A stretch of DNA of 64,000 bases from JBMOUD01 sp049319665. GTDB taxonomy: Bacteria > Pseudomonadota > Gammaproteobacteria > Enterobacterales > Enterobacteriaceae. The notes beneath the pieces were generated by a model that saw only the letters and a list, made by a program, of their open reading frames with translations, ran no database searches and was not told where the DNA came from. The DNA is taken from positions 496,001-560,000 of the forward strand of contig NZ_JBMOUD010000001.1 in the NCBI RefSeq assembly GCF_049319665.1, given 5' to 3'. This document shows, one piece after another, positions 1-7,654 of the stretch; the stretch's first letter is position 1, and every line of letters starts with the position of its first letter. Made by a program: the position numbers and the translations under genes.

Positions 1-67
1 TTAGTATTAATCAGTGGTTGGAATGGCTGCTTGATGATTTACCATTGATTAATAATTGCACTATCAA

Positions 68-96
68 AAAGGCCGGCGGCAAAAATGCTGGCCTTT
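68..96. terminator. Hairpin, probable terminator at left edge
   Basis: AAAGGCCGGC pairs with GCTGGCCTTT (one G-U pair) around a 9-base loop. Read on the minus strand the stem is followed by TTTTTGATAG, so it is more convincing as a minus-strand terminator. Any gene it serves lies outside or at the edge of the window. Confidence 0.5.
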
Positions 97-292
97 AGAA
101 TTAATCTTCTCATGATTTTAAAAATCTCCGATGTATATAGTGACGTTGTAAATTAATACAACATCAACTATCTCCCTGCCGAAATAATAATCAAAATTAA
201 TGAAAAATCCGCAATACCTCGTGATGATTATTTAACGTCTATTTAGGTAATAAGAAATCAGGCTGCAATGAAAAAAAATCAATACATAACTA

Positions 293-319
293 TAAAGTAT
301 TAGTCGCCACTGCCGATAA
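293..319 (+). promoter_or_regulatory. FliA (sigma-28) promoter match far upstream of flhD
   Basis: TAAAGTAT, exactly 11 bases, then GCCGATAA. This differs from the enteric sigma-28 consensus TAAAGTTT-N11-GCCGATAA at one position only. It is as good as the matches before tsr, flgK and fliD in this window. It points toward flhD, which begins about 900 bp downstream, and no recognisable gene lies between. The match is read directly; activity is inferred. Confidence 0.6.
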
Positions 320-777
320 TTGATCGTTTTAAGAAAAAACAAATAAAAAAATAAAGTCAAATTTATATTAAAATTTTGAAGAATCTCTTTTATTATTACA
401 TTTTGTTACAATTACTTTCTTTTTACTTTCTTTTATTTGTGTATCTCAATACTCTTTGAGAGCATGTATTAAGAATATTCTCAACAAGTTAGCTGGGCAT
501 CTAATGATTTTATATGGCTCTGACGATTTTTTTTATGGTTTTAGTCGTGATAATTTATTGTTTTTTAGATTTTAATAAAATTAATTGTTATTAGCCTAGT
601 TTTTTGTGCTGATTATTGCTTTTTTGATGGATGATGGTTTTGATTATGTAGGAGAAACTGAAAAATTAGAATGTTAATGAGACTTTTTTAGGAGGTTTGT
701 GATCTTTTTTACATATGTTACTTTTTTGCCCTAAATTCTTACGCAAAAAAATGATTTTGATGATAGGATAAATCTCA

Positions 778-799
778 AATCGTGATCTAGATCATGGTT
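778..799. promoter_or_regulatory. CRP-like binding site upstream of flhDC
   Basis: A palindrome with core GTGATCTAGATCA, matching 17 of 22 positions of the consensus CRP site by eye. The site lies about 420 bp before the flhD start. cAMP-CRP activation of flhDC is established in E. coli, so this is the obvious candidate site for catabolite control of motility here. Confidence 0.6.
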
Positions 800-1218
800 T
801 TGCTAATCTGCGATCAATACGAGATTGTATCTATGCGGGGTTAGGGAGTAAAGTTGTGTCGTCCTAAGATTAATCTTAATATTTTATGTGGAAGCATTTC
901 GAGTTGCGAGCCTGGAAGTAGCATAGGTTCCGCTTGCTTTGGTTAAATGATTAATTGCTGAATTTATTCAGTCATAACATTGTCTTATATTTGACTTTTT
1001 ATACTAGGAATACACTTTGTAGTTGGTTGTCTCTATTCGTTGCTTTGATTCAGTTTGATTTAAAAACTGGTAGATCGAAGCAGGAGATGGGCAAAACAAA
1101 TTAATTCATTTTTTTGATAGCTATCTAGTATCCCTGTAATTAGGGCCAAACCGGTCGGGGCGGAGATTCTTCTATCATCCAGTCATAAATACTTGACTGT
1201 CGGTATGGGGTAAAAAGC

Positions 1219-1563
1219 ATGTCTGAATTGCTTAAACATATATATGACATCAATTTGTCATATTTGCTGCTAGCGCAGCGCTTGATTAATGATGAAAAAG
1301 CCTCGGCAATGTTCCGCCTGGGTATTGATGACCTTATGGCCGACACGCTTGGACAACTTACGTTGCCGCAAATGGTAAAGCTTGCTGAAACTAATCAACT
1401 ACTATGTCAGTTCCGTTTTGATAGCCACAAGACTATTGAGCGTTTGACTCAAGACTCTCGTGTTGATGACTTGCAACAAATCCATACTGGGATTCTGCTC
1501 TCAAGTCATTTACTCAAAGGGCTTTCAGATAAAGATGCTGGTGTAGCGAAAAAAAGGGCTTGA
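1219..1563 (+). CDS. flhD: Flagellar master regulator subunit FlhD
   Basis: FlhD pairs with FlhC as the FlhD4C2 activator of class 2 flagellar promoters. The 114-residue product begins MSELLKHIYDINLSYLLLAQ and ends KKRA, closely following E. coli FlhD, including the LTQDSRVDDLQQIHTGI segment. The ATG has GGGGT upstream at suitable spacing. flhC follows after 4 bases, so the two are co-translated from one operon. The gene is intact, with no frameshift of the kind known in Y. pestis flhD. Confidence 0.97.
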   Translation: MSELLKHIYDINLSYLLLAQRLINDEKASAMFRLGIDDLMADTLGQLTLPQMVKLAETNQLLCQFRFDSHKTIERLTQDSRVDDLQQIHTGILLSSHLLKGLSDKDAGVAKKRA

Positions 1564-1567
1564 TGAT

Positions 1568-2167
1568 ATGTCTGCCAAACCTCTTGGAGGAGGGAAAAGC
1601 ATAGTTCAGGAAGCTCGAGATATTCAGCTTGCGATGGAGCTGATTACTTTAGGCGCGCGATTGCAGATGCTGGAAAGTGAAACTCAGCTTAGCCGTGGGC
1701 GTCTAATCAAGCTTTATAAAGAACTGCGAGGAAGTCCTCCACCGAAAGGTATGTTGCCTTTCTCTACCGACTGGTTCATGACGTGGGAGCAGAACATTCA
1801 CTCCTCCATGTTCTTTAACGCCTATACATTCTTGCTCAAGAGTGGTCACTGTAATGGCGTTGAAGCCGTTATTAAAGCTTATCGGCTTTACTTAGAACAA
1901 TGTCCTGAAGAACCAGGGCAGGCCCCGATTTTGGCATTAACCCGCGCCTGGACATTAGTTCGTTTTGTTGACAGTGGTATGCTGCAACTATCATCTTGCA
2001 ACTGCTGTGATGGCTCATTTATTACTCACGCACATCAACCCCGTCATGGTTTTGTTTGCAGCCTTTGCCAACCACCATCACGCGCGGTAAAAAAACGTAA
2101 ACTTTCTCCGCAAGTTGCCGATATTACATCTCAAGAGCTGGACGATAAGGTCAAGCGCGCGGTTTGA
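1568..2167 (+). CDS. flhC: Flagellar master regulator subunit FlhC
   Basis: DNA-binding partner of FlhD in the FlhD4C2 class 2 activator. The 199-residue protein carries the zinc-binding cysteines of the family (SCNCC, C144-C147, and CSLC, C164 and C167) and the conserved SIVQEARDIQLAMELI start region. The N-terminus is slightly longer than E. coli FlhC (a short glycine-rich MSAKPLGGGK stretch). It follows flhD directly and is the last gene before a hairpin and motA. Confidence 0.97.
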   Translation: MSAKPLGGGKSIVQEARDIQLAMELITLGARLQMLESETQLSRGRLIKLYKELRGSPPPKGMLPFSTDWFMTWEQNIHSSMFFNAYTFLLKSGHCNGVEAVIKAYRLYLEQCPEEPGQAPILALTRAWTLVRFVDSGMLQLSSCNCCDGSFITHAHQPRHGFVCSLCQPPSRAVKKRKLSPQVADITSQELDDKVKRAV

Positions 2168-2206
2168 GATGATTAATGTTGGCTTGAGTCAGATGTTGAC
2201 TTGAGT

Positions 2207-2240
2207 CAACAGTGGGTGGTGTTTCCACTGCCCACTGTTG
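2207..2240 (+). repeat. Inverted repeat between flhC and motA
   Basis: CAACAGTGGG pairs with CCCACTGTTG across a 14-base loop that contains a short inner pairing (TGG/CCA). No U-run follows directly, so this is a weak terminator or an attenuation/processing hairpin after flhDC. Just before it the nonamer CTTGAGTCA occurs twice (2183-2191 and 2200-2208). Confidence 0.5.
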
Positions 2241-2348
2241 CCAACATTCTGATTTTTCTTCGACATCCTACTTATGCCGAAGATATTTATCACATATCCC
2301 CGCAAGCAGACCTCGCCCTACCGCAGACATTTGAACAAAGGAATCAAC

Positions 2349-3236
2349 GTGTTAGTACTATTGGGTTACATTGTGGTCCTTGGGGCGGTTTTTGGTGGCT
2401 ACCTTTTGGTCGGCGGCGAGCTGGGGGCTTTATATCAGCCCGCAGAACTTCTGATCATCGGTGGTGCTGGATTGGGTGCTTTCATTGTAGGTAACAATGG
2501 CAAAGCGATTAAATCCACCTTGAATGCAATACCAAAATTGTTCCGTGCCTCGCGTTACAACAAATCGATGTATATGGATTTGATGGCAGTCTTATTTCGC
2601 CTGTTAGCGAAATCGCGTCAGCAGGGGATGCTAGCGCTTGAAAATGACATCGATAACCCACGCGACAGCGATATTTTCTCAAGTTACCCACGCATTTTGG
2701 CTGACAAACAAATCCTTGAGTTCATCACAGATTATCTGCGCCTGATGATTAGCGGGAATATGAATGCGTTTGAAATCGAAGCGCTGATGGATGAAGAGAT
2801 AGAAACGTTTGAAAGTGAAAATGAGGTGCCTGCTAATAGCCTTGCATTGTTAGGCGACTCGTTGCCAGCTTTTGGTATCGTCGCCGCAGTAATGGGGATC
2901 GTGCATACATTGGCTTCGGCTGATAGACCTGCTGCTGAACTCGGGGCGTTGATTGCTCATGCGATGGTGGGGACCTTCCTAGGTATTCTGTTGGCCTATG
3001 GTTTTGTTTCGCCGCTGGCGGCACTGTTACGCCAAAAGAGTGCTGAAAATACGAAAATGATGGAGTGTATCAAGGTCACGATGCTCTCAAGTTTGAATGG
3101 CTATGCACCGCAAATTGCCGTCGAGTTTGGTCGTAAAACACTTTATACCTCAGAACGGCCATCATTCATTGAGCTTGAAGAGCATGTTCGTCAAGTGAAG
3201 TCTCCGAAAACGCAAGCCGAAGAAGAGACCGTATGA
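2349..3236 (+). CDS. motA: Flagellar motor stator protein MotA
   Basis: Inner-membrane proton-channel subunit of the stator with MotB. The start is taken as GTG 2349, because AAAGGA lies 6 bases upstream and the product is then 295 residues, the E. coli length, beginning MLVLLGYIVVLG. An in-frame ATG 25 codons earlier gives an unrelated basic leader and is rejected. Conserved segments include MDEEIETFESE in the cytoplasmic loop and GDSLPAFGIVAAVMG before the last membrane segments. It overlaps motB by 4 bases (ATGA). Confidence 0.96.
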   Translation: MLVLLGYIVVLGAVFGGYLLVGGELGALYQPAELLIIGGAGLGAFIVGNNGKAIKSTLNAIPKLFRASRYNKSMYMDLMAVLFRLLAKSRQQGMLALENDIDNPRDSDIFSSYPRILADKQILEFITDYLRLMISGNMNAFEIEALMDEEIETFESENEVPANSLALLGDSLPAFGIVAAVMGIVHTLASADRPAAELGALIAHAMVGTFLGILLAYGFVSPLAALLRQKSAENTKMMECIKVTMLSSLNGYAPQIAVEFGRKTLYTSERPSFIELEEHVRQVKSPKTQAEEETV

Positions 3237-4324
3237 AGCATCAAAGTCATCCTATCGTCATTGTACGAAGAAAGAAGAATAAGCACGGTGGCGGCCACCA
3301 TGGCGGTACATGGAAGATCGCTTATGCTGACTTTATGACGGCGATGATGGCCTTTTTCTTAGTGATGTGGCTGATTTCTATTTCAAGTCCGAAAGAGTTG
3401 GTACAAATTGCTGAGTATTTCCGTACCCCGTTAAAAGTCGCGTTGACTAGCGGACCACGAAGCAGCGATGCAACTAATCCTATCCCTGGTGGTGGAGATG
3501 ATCCTAGCCAGCAGCAGGGTGAAGTACACAAGATGATGCAGTCACAAGGTGACATGCAAAATGTTGGTGATCTGAAAAGATTGCAGGAAAAACTTGAACA
3601 AGTCCTGATCTCGGACCCGCGACTACGCGCATTACGTCCACATCTGATGATTAATCTTAGCGAACAAGGTCTGAGAATTCAGATTATTGATAGCCAAAAT
3701 AGACCCATGTTTAAGGTTGGTAGTGCCATTGTCGAACCTTATATGCGAGATATTCTACGTGCAATAGCGCCAATTTTGGATGATTTTCCGAATAAAATCA
3801 GTCTGGCCGGCCATACCGATGATATCCCTTACGCCAATGGTGAGAAAGGTTACAGCAACTGGGAATTATCAACCGACCGCGCTAATGCTTCCCGCCGTGA
3901 AATGATTACTGGTGGTTTAAGCGCAGGGAAAATTCTGCGTGTCATGGGGATGGGGTCAACCATGAAACTGAAAGATCGCCCATCAGACGATGCAGTAAAC
4001 CGCCGTATTAGTATCTTGGTGCTCAATAAGCATGCAGAACAAGAAATCGAGCAGGAAAATAGTGCAGGTGAAGCCATCACTATCAGTGATGCTGGAGAAC
4101 TGAAAGAGATGGTGCCTGGTAATCAGCAGCAACCTGCTGTTCCACAAACGAATTCGCCTGCGGCCAAAAATCCGCCTGTGCCATCGGCGCAAGCAGCACC
4201 AAAAACCAATAACGAGATGGACAAACCGACTACGCCACCGGCGGCAGAAAAAGCTGTGCAAGCAACTGTTGCTGCTACGGTAACGGTCGCACCAGCCTCA
4301 TCGACAAGTCGCGACTCACAATAG
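3233..4324 (+). CDS. motB: Flagellar motor stator protein MotB
   Basis: Stator subunit that anchors MotA to peptidoglycan. The N-terminal membrane segment holds the proton-carrying aspartate D33 in WKIAYADFMTAMMAFF. The OmpA-like peptidoglycan-binding domain follows, with SLAGHTDD and NRRISILVL. At 363 residues it is longer than E. coli MotB (308); the excess is a Pro/Ala-rich low-complexity tail after the OmpA domain. Its start overlaps the motA stop, giving coupled translation. Confidence 0.96.
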   Translation: MKHQSHPIVIVRRKKNKHGGGHHGGTWKIAYADFMTAMMAFFLVMWLISISSPKELVQIAEYFRTPLKVALTSGPRSSDATNPIPGGGDDPSQQQGEVHKMMQSQGDMQNVGDLKRLQEKLEQVLISDPRLRALRPHLMINLSEQGLRIQIIDSQNRPMFKVGSAIVEPYMRDILRAIAPILDDFPNKISLAGHTDDIPYANGEKGYSNWELSTDRANASRREMITGGLSAGKILRVMGMGSTMKLKDRPSDDAVNRRISILVLNKHAEQEIEQENSAGEAITISDAGELKEMVPGNQQQPAVPQTNSPAAKNPPVPSAQAAPKTNNEMDKPTTPPAAEKAVQATVAATVTVAPASSTSRDSQ

Positions 4325-4334
4325 AGGTGATCAC

Positions 4335-6413
4335 GTGAGCATGGATATTAGTGATTTTTATCAAACGTTTTTTGATGAAGCCGATGAATTGCTGGCAGAT
4401 ATGGAACAGCATTTATTATTGCTCGATCCGCAGACGCCGGATATTGAGCAACTTAACGCGATATTCCGCGCAGCACACTCAATAAAAGGTGGTGCGGCAA
4501 CGTTTGGATTTACGATATTGCAGGAAACCACCCACCTGCTGGAAAACCTTTTAGATGGGGCTCGCCGAGCAGAAATGAGCCTCAGCACCAATATCATCAA
4601 CCTGTTTTTGGAAACCAAAGATATTATGCAGGAGCAACTGGACGCCTATAAATCATCCCAGGATCCTGATGCAGAGAGCTTTGAATATATCTGCGCAGCC
4701 CTGAAGCAGCTCGCGTTAGAAGCCCAACAGGGCGGTGATGCTGTAGCGCAGGCTTCGGCAGCTATTGCCAATGAGCACTCGACATCACAGCCTGTCGCTG
4801 AAAAAACGCCGGCTAGCGTGAAAACGAGTGACGGCTTGCAAATTCGATTATCTGGCCTCAAAGCGCAAGAAATTCCGCTGATGCTGGAAGAGTTGGGTAA
4901 TCTTGGTGAAGTAAAAAATCCGCGGCAAACAGATAATAGCGTTGAAGCTACGTTGATCACTACGATTAGCGAAGAGGATATCAGCGCGGTACTCTGTTTT
5001 GTGCTTGAGCCTGAACAAATCAGCTTTGAGCACCAACCTGTTGTTGATGAAATGGCTATTGATGAAGAGACGGCCGTTTCTGAACTCTCTGCACCAGCTA
5101 ATATCGGCGCTGATAGTGACGCGAAAGCGGAAGAAAAATCACCGGTTGCAGCACCTGTCATACCTGCACCGGCAGCTAATACACCTGCTGAGCCTGCCAA
5201 AGTACGTGCGCCAAAAGCAGCAGAATCCACCAGCATTCGTGTCGCCGTTGAGAAAGTCGACCAATTGATTAACCTGGTCGGTGAGCTGGTAATTACTCAG
5301 TCAATGCTAGCACAGCGTTCTGGGTTACTTGATCCAGCGACTCACAGCGATCTCATTAATAGTATGGGACAGTTGGAGCGTAACGCACGCGATTTGCAAG
5401 AATCAGTCATGTCTATTCGTATGATGCCAATGGAATACGTCTTTAGTCGTTTCCCTCGTTTGGTGCGTGATCTTGCAAGTAAGCTCAATAAACAAATTGA
5501 ACTGACTTTGCTCGGTAGCTCAACTGAACTAGATAAAAGCCTGATCGAACGCATTATCGATCCATTAACGCACCTGGTACGTAATAGCCTTGACCATGGA
5601 ATCGAAATACCTGAAGACCGCGTTGCGGCTGGCAAGAATCCCGTCGGTAATCTGACACTTTCGGCAGAGCATCAGGGCGGTAACATCTGCATTGATGTTA
5701 TTGACGATGGTGCGGGTCTCAATCGCCAACGTATTTTAGCTAAAGCGCTTTCCCAAGGTATGAATGTCCATGAGAACATGAGCGATGAAGAGGTCGGAAT
5801 GCTGATCTTTGCTCCTGGATTCTCAACGGCTGAGAAGGTGACTGACGTTTCAGGCCGAGGAGTGGGAATGGATGTGGTGAAACGTAACATCCAAGAGATG
5901 GGTGGCCACGTTGAGATTCATTCACAAGGAGGTAAGGGCACGACAATTCGTATCCTATTACCACTAACGCTAGCGATTTTGGACGGCATGTCGGTAAAAG
6001 TCGGAGAGGAAGTGTTTATTTTGCCTCTTAATGCCGTCATGGAATCGTTGCAACCACTGGCAGAAGATCTGCATCCATTAGCGGGTGGCGAGAGAGTATT
6101 GCAAGTTCGAGGCGAATATCTGCCATTGGTTGAACTCTACAATGTGTTTGATGTTGAAGAAGCAAAAACTGACGCGACTCAAGGTATTGTTGTGATCTTG
6201 CAGAGTGCCGGACGTCGCTATGCATTGCTGGTTGATCAACTGATTGGCCAACATCAAGTCGTAGTGAAAAACTTAGAAAGTAATTATCGCAAGATACCGG
6301 GCATTTCTGCTGCAACGATATTAGGTGACGGCAGTGTGGCACTGATTGTAGACGTCTCTGCTCTACAGGCACTCAACCGCGATAAACGCGCAGCAGACGT
6401 TGCTGTTGTTTAA
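4335..6413 (+). CDS. cheA: Chemotaxis histidine kinase CheA
   Basis: Receptor-coupled histidine kinase that phosphorylates CheY and CheB. The start is GTG 4335, giving MSMDISDFYQTFFDEADELL as in E. coli. Order of domains: HPt with H48 in AAHSIKGGAATFGF, CheY-binding P2 (about 165-225), an extended Ala/Pro/Glu linker, P3 dimerisation, P4 ATPase (NSLDHG, DDGAGL, GRGVGMDVV) and C-terminal CheW-like P5. The 692 residues exceed the E. coli 654, mainly in the linkers. It lies 10 bases after motB. Confidence 0.97.
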   Translation: MSMDISDFYQTFFDEADELLADMEQHLLLLDPQTPDIEQLNAIFRAAHSIKGGAATFGFTILQETTHLLENLLDGARRAEMSLSTNIINLFLETKDIMQEQLDAYKSSQDPDAESFEYICAALKQLALEAQQGGDAVAQASAAIANEHSTSQPVAEKTPASVKTSDGLQIRLSGLKAQEIPLMLEELGNLGEVKNPRQTDNSVEATLITTISEEDISAVLCFVLEPEQISFEHQPVVDEMAIDEETAVSELSAPANIGADSDAKAEEKSPVAAPVIPAPAANTPAEPAKVRAPKAAESTSIRVAVEKVDQLINLVGELVITQSMLAQRSGLLDPATHSDLINSMGQLERNARDLQESVMSIRMMPMEYVFSRFPRLVRDLASKLNKQIELTLLGSSTELDKSLIERIIDPLTHLVRNSLDHGIEIPEDRVAAGKNPVGNLTLSAEHQGGNICIDVIDDGAGLNRQRILAKALSQGMNVHENMSDEEVGMLIFAPGFSTAEKVTDVSGRGVGMDVVKRNIQEMGGHVEIHSQGGKGTTIRILLPLTLAILDGMSVKVGEEVFILPLNAVMESLQPLAEDLHPLAGGERVLQVRGEYLPLVELYNVFDVEEAKTDATQGIVVILQSAGRRYALLVDQLIGQHQVVVKNLESNYRKIPGISAATILGDGSVALIVDVSALQALNRDKRAADVAVV

Positions 6414-6451
6414 AATGGCAATTTAAGCCGACTGATTGAAAGGTGAATAAC

Positions 6452-6949
6452 ATGACTGGACTTGCAACCACGTCGAAAATGGCAGGTGAGACGGTAGGTC
6501 AGGAGTTCCTGATTTTTACATTAGGTGATGAAGAGTACGGTATTGATATTTTAAAGGTACAAGAAATTCGTGGCTATGATCAGGTAACTCGTATCGCTAA
6601 CACCCCAGCCTTTATCAAAGGTGTTACCAACTTACGTGGCGTGATTGTTCCGATCATCGATTTGCGGGTTAAGTTTGCCCAGGAAGATGTGACTTACAAT
6701 GAAAATACCGTGGTGATCGTACTTAACTTTGAAAACCGCGTGGTAGGGATTGTTGTTGATGGTGTTTCTGATGTCTTGTCTTTAGCTCAGGAACAAATCC
6801 GTCCTGCGCCTGAATTTGCCGTCACTTTGTCGACTGAGTACTTAACTGGTTTAGGTTCAATCGGCGAACGTATGCTTATTTTGGTCGATATCGAGAAATT
6901 ACTGAACAGCGAAGAGATGGCGTTGGTAGATAGCGTGGCTAAATCTTAA
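6452..6949 (+). CDS. cheW: Chemotaxis coupling protein CheW
   Basis: Scaffold that links receptors to CheA. ATG 6452 is preferred over an in-frame GTG at 6443, which lies inside the Shine-Dalgarno GAAAGG; the product is then 165 residues. It contains the typical CheW stretches GDEEYGIDILKVQEIRGYD, NLRGVIVPIIDLR and VDGVSDVLSL. It is the last gene of the motAB-cheAW unit and is followed by a strong terminator. Confidence 0.97.
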   Translation: MTGLATTSKMAGETVGQEFLIFTLGDEEYGIDILKVQEIRGYDQVTRIANTPAFIKGVTNLRGVIVPIIDLRVKFAQEDVTYNENTVVIVLNFENRVVGIVVDGVSDVLSLAQEQIRPAPEFAVTLSTEYLTGLGSIGERMLILVDIEKLLNSEEMALVDSVAKS

Positions 6950-7013
6950 TCGATTCAGGCTATGTAGTCGCAAACTCAGAGGCGCTGTTGCAGTAATTTA
7001 TACCCGCTTCCTT

Positions 7014-7045
7014 AAAAATGGCCGAATTTGTCGGCCATTTTTTAT
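7014..7045 (+). terminator. Rho-independent terminator after cheW
   Basis: AAAAATGGCCGA pairs with TCGGCCATTTTT (12 bp) around the loop ATTTG and runs straight into a T-rich tail. This closes the motAB-cheAW operon and separates it from the ABC transporter that follows. Confidence 0.9.
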
Positions 7046-7300
7046 TTTATAAGCTACGAAAGTTCTTTGATTGCTAAATATTAGTCGAGCAATCATCTGC
7101 GGTGTTTTTAAAACCTATTGAATAATAAGAATATTTCTAATATTTTAAAACTTAAATTTATCTAATGTATCAATTATCGCATTAGCCAAATTGCGGTTTC
7201 ATTCTGTTACATATGCACTGAGTTTATGCACAACTCTGCATTTGCTTTTATTAATCGCGTTGGACTACTATCCACCCACAAATTTAATAAGGAGGGCCAT

Positions 7301-7354
7301 ATGGGCGATGACAGTTGTAGTTTTAGCTTAAAATTAGTGAAAACCATTCAGTAA
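7301..7354 (+). CDS. Possible 17-residue leader peptide
   Basis: A 17-codon frame, MGDDSCSFSLKLVKTIQ, preceded by AAGGAGGG four to five bases before the ATG, one of the best Shine-Dalgarno sequences in the window. It lies 300 bp before the ABC permease gene on the same strand. No family is recognised. The ribosome-binding site is what supports it; the length alone would not. It could be a regulatory leader for the transporter, a small protein, or a remnant of a lost gene. Confidence 0.4.
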   Translation: MGDDSCSFSLKLVKTIQ

Positions 7355-7388
7355 TGCATCTCTAGTTGCATTCTGTTGGTATAGAATG
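7353..7388 (+). promoter_or_regulatory. Two overlapping alternative hairpins after the small ORF
   Basis: AATGCA (7353-7358) can pair with TGCATT (7367-7372), while CATTCT (7369-7374) can pair with AGAATG (7383-7388). The two pairings share bases and exclude each other, a layout typical of attenuation leaders. The stems are short, so chance is possible. Further down, CCAGC (7590-7594) and GCTGG (7604-7608) flank a T-run about 50 bp before the permease start. Nothing else is recognised in 7046-7654. Confidence 0.3.
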
Positions 7389-7654
7389 TGACACTCACTC
7401 GTGAAATCCGCGTGTTATGGTCCTTTATTTGTAAAACAACTGTCATTAGCACAGCTGTATTATCAAATAAAATGTTGCCTCGTCCTTCTGCTTCATTAAT
7501 TCCTGTCGCCAAAAAAATATAAAGACCATACAGGTACTTGCTTATCGCAACGAGCCTAACGGGTTCGTATTGTTATCAATGGAAAATAACCAGCTGATTT
7601 TTTGCTGGCGATTTTCTGCGGATATTTTATGCAAAGAATTATGGGATTATCATT

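Larger units (their letters stand above)
1..1218. other. Long AT-rich region upstream of flhD
   Basis: No convincing protein gene is seen in these 1.2 kb. The stretch is AT-rich with many homopolymer runs. It holds a hairpin near 68-96, a FliA-type promoter match (293-319) and a CRP-like palindrome (778-799), entered separately. A strong AGGAGG at 690-695 is followed after three bases by GTG, but the frame stops after 11 codons. Long upstream regions carrying many regulator sites are usual for flhDC in enterics, so most of this is probably promoter and leader of the master operon. Confidence 0.6.

Noticed and set aside
3..98. Open plus-strand frame from the left edge (about 31 codons, WLEWLLDDLP...) possibly the end of a gene
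   Set aside because: It runs through the hairpin at 68-96 and has no recognisable similarity; too short to support.
699..734. GTG frame after AGGAGG at 690-695
   Set aside because: Spacing of three bases is too short and the frame ends after 11 codons.
2260..2285. Possible FliA promoter before motA (GCCGAAGA at about 2277)
   Set aside because: The -10 is imperfect and no TAAAGTTT-like element lies 11 bases upstream.
4646..5236. 196-codon minus-strand frame inside cheA
   Set aside because: Shadow of the Ala/Pro-rich cheA linker; no independent signals.
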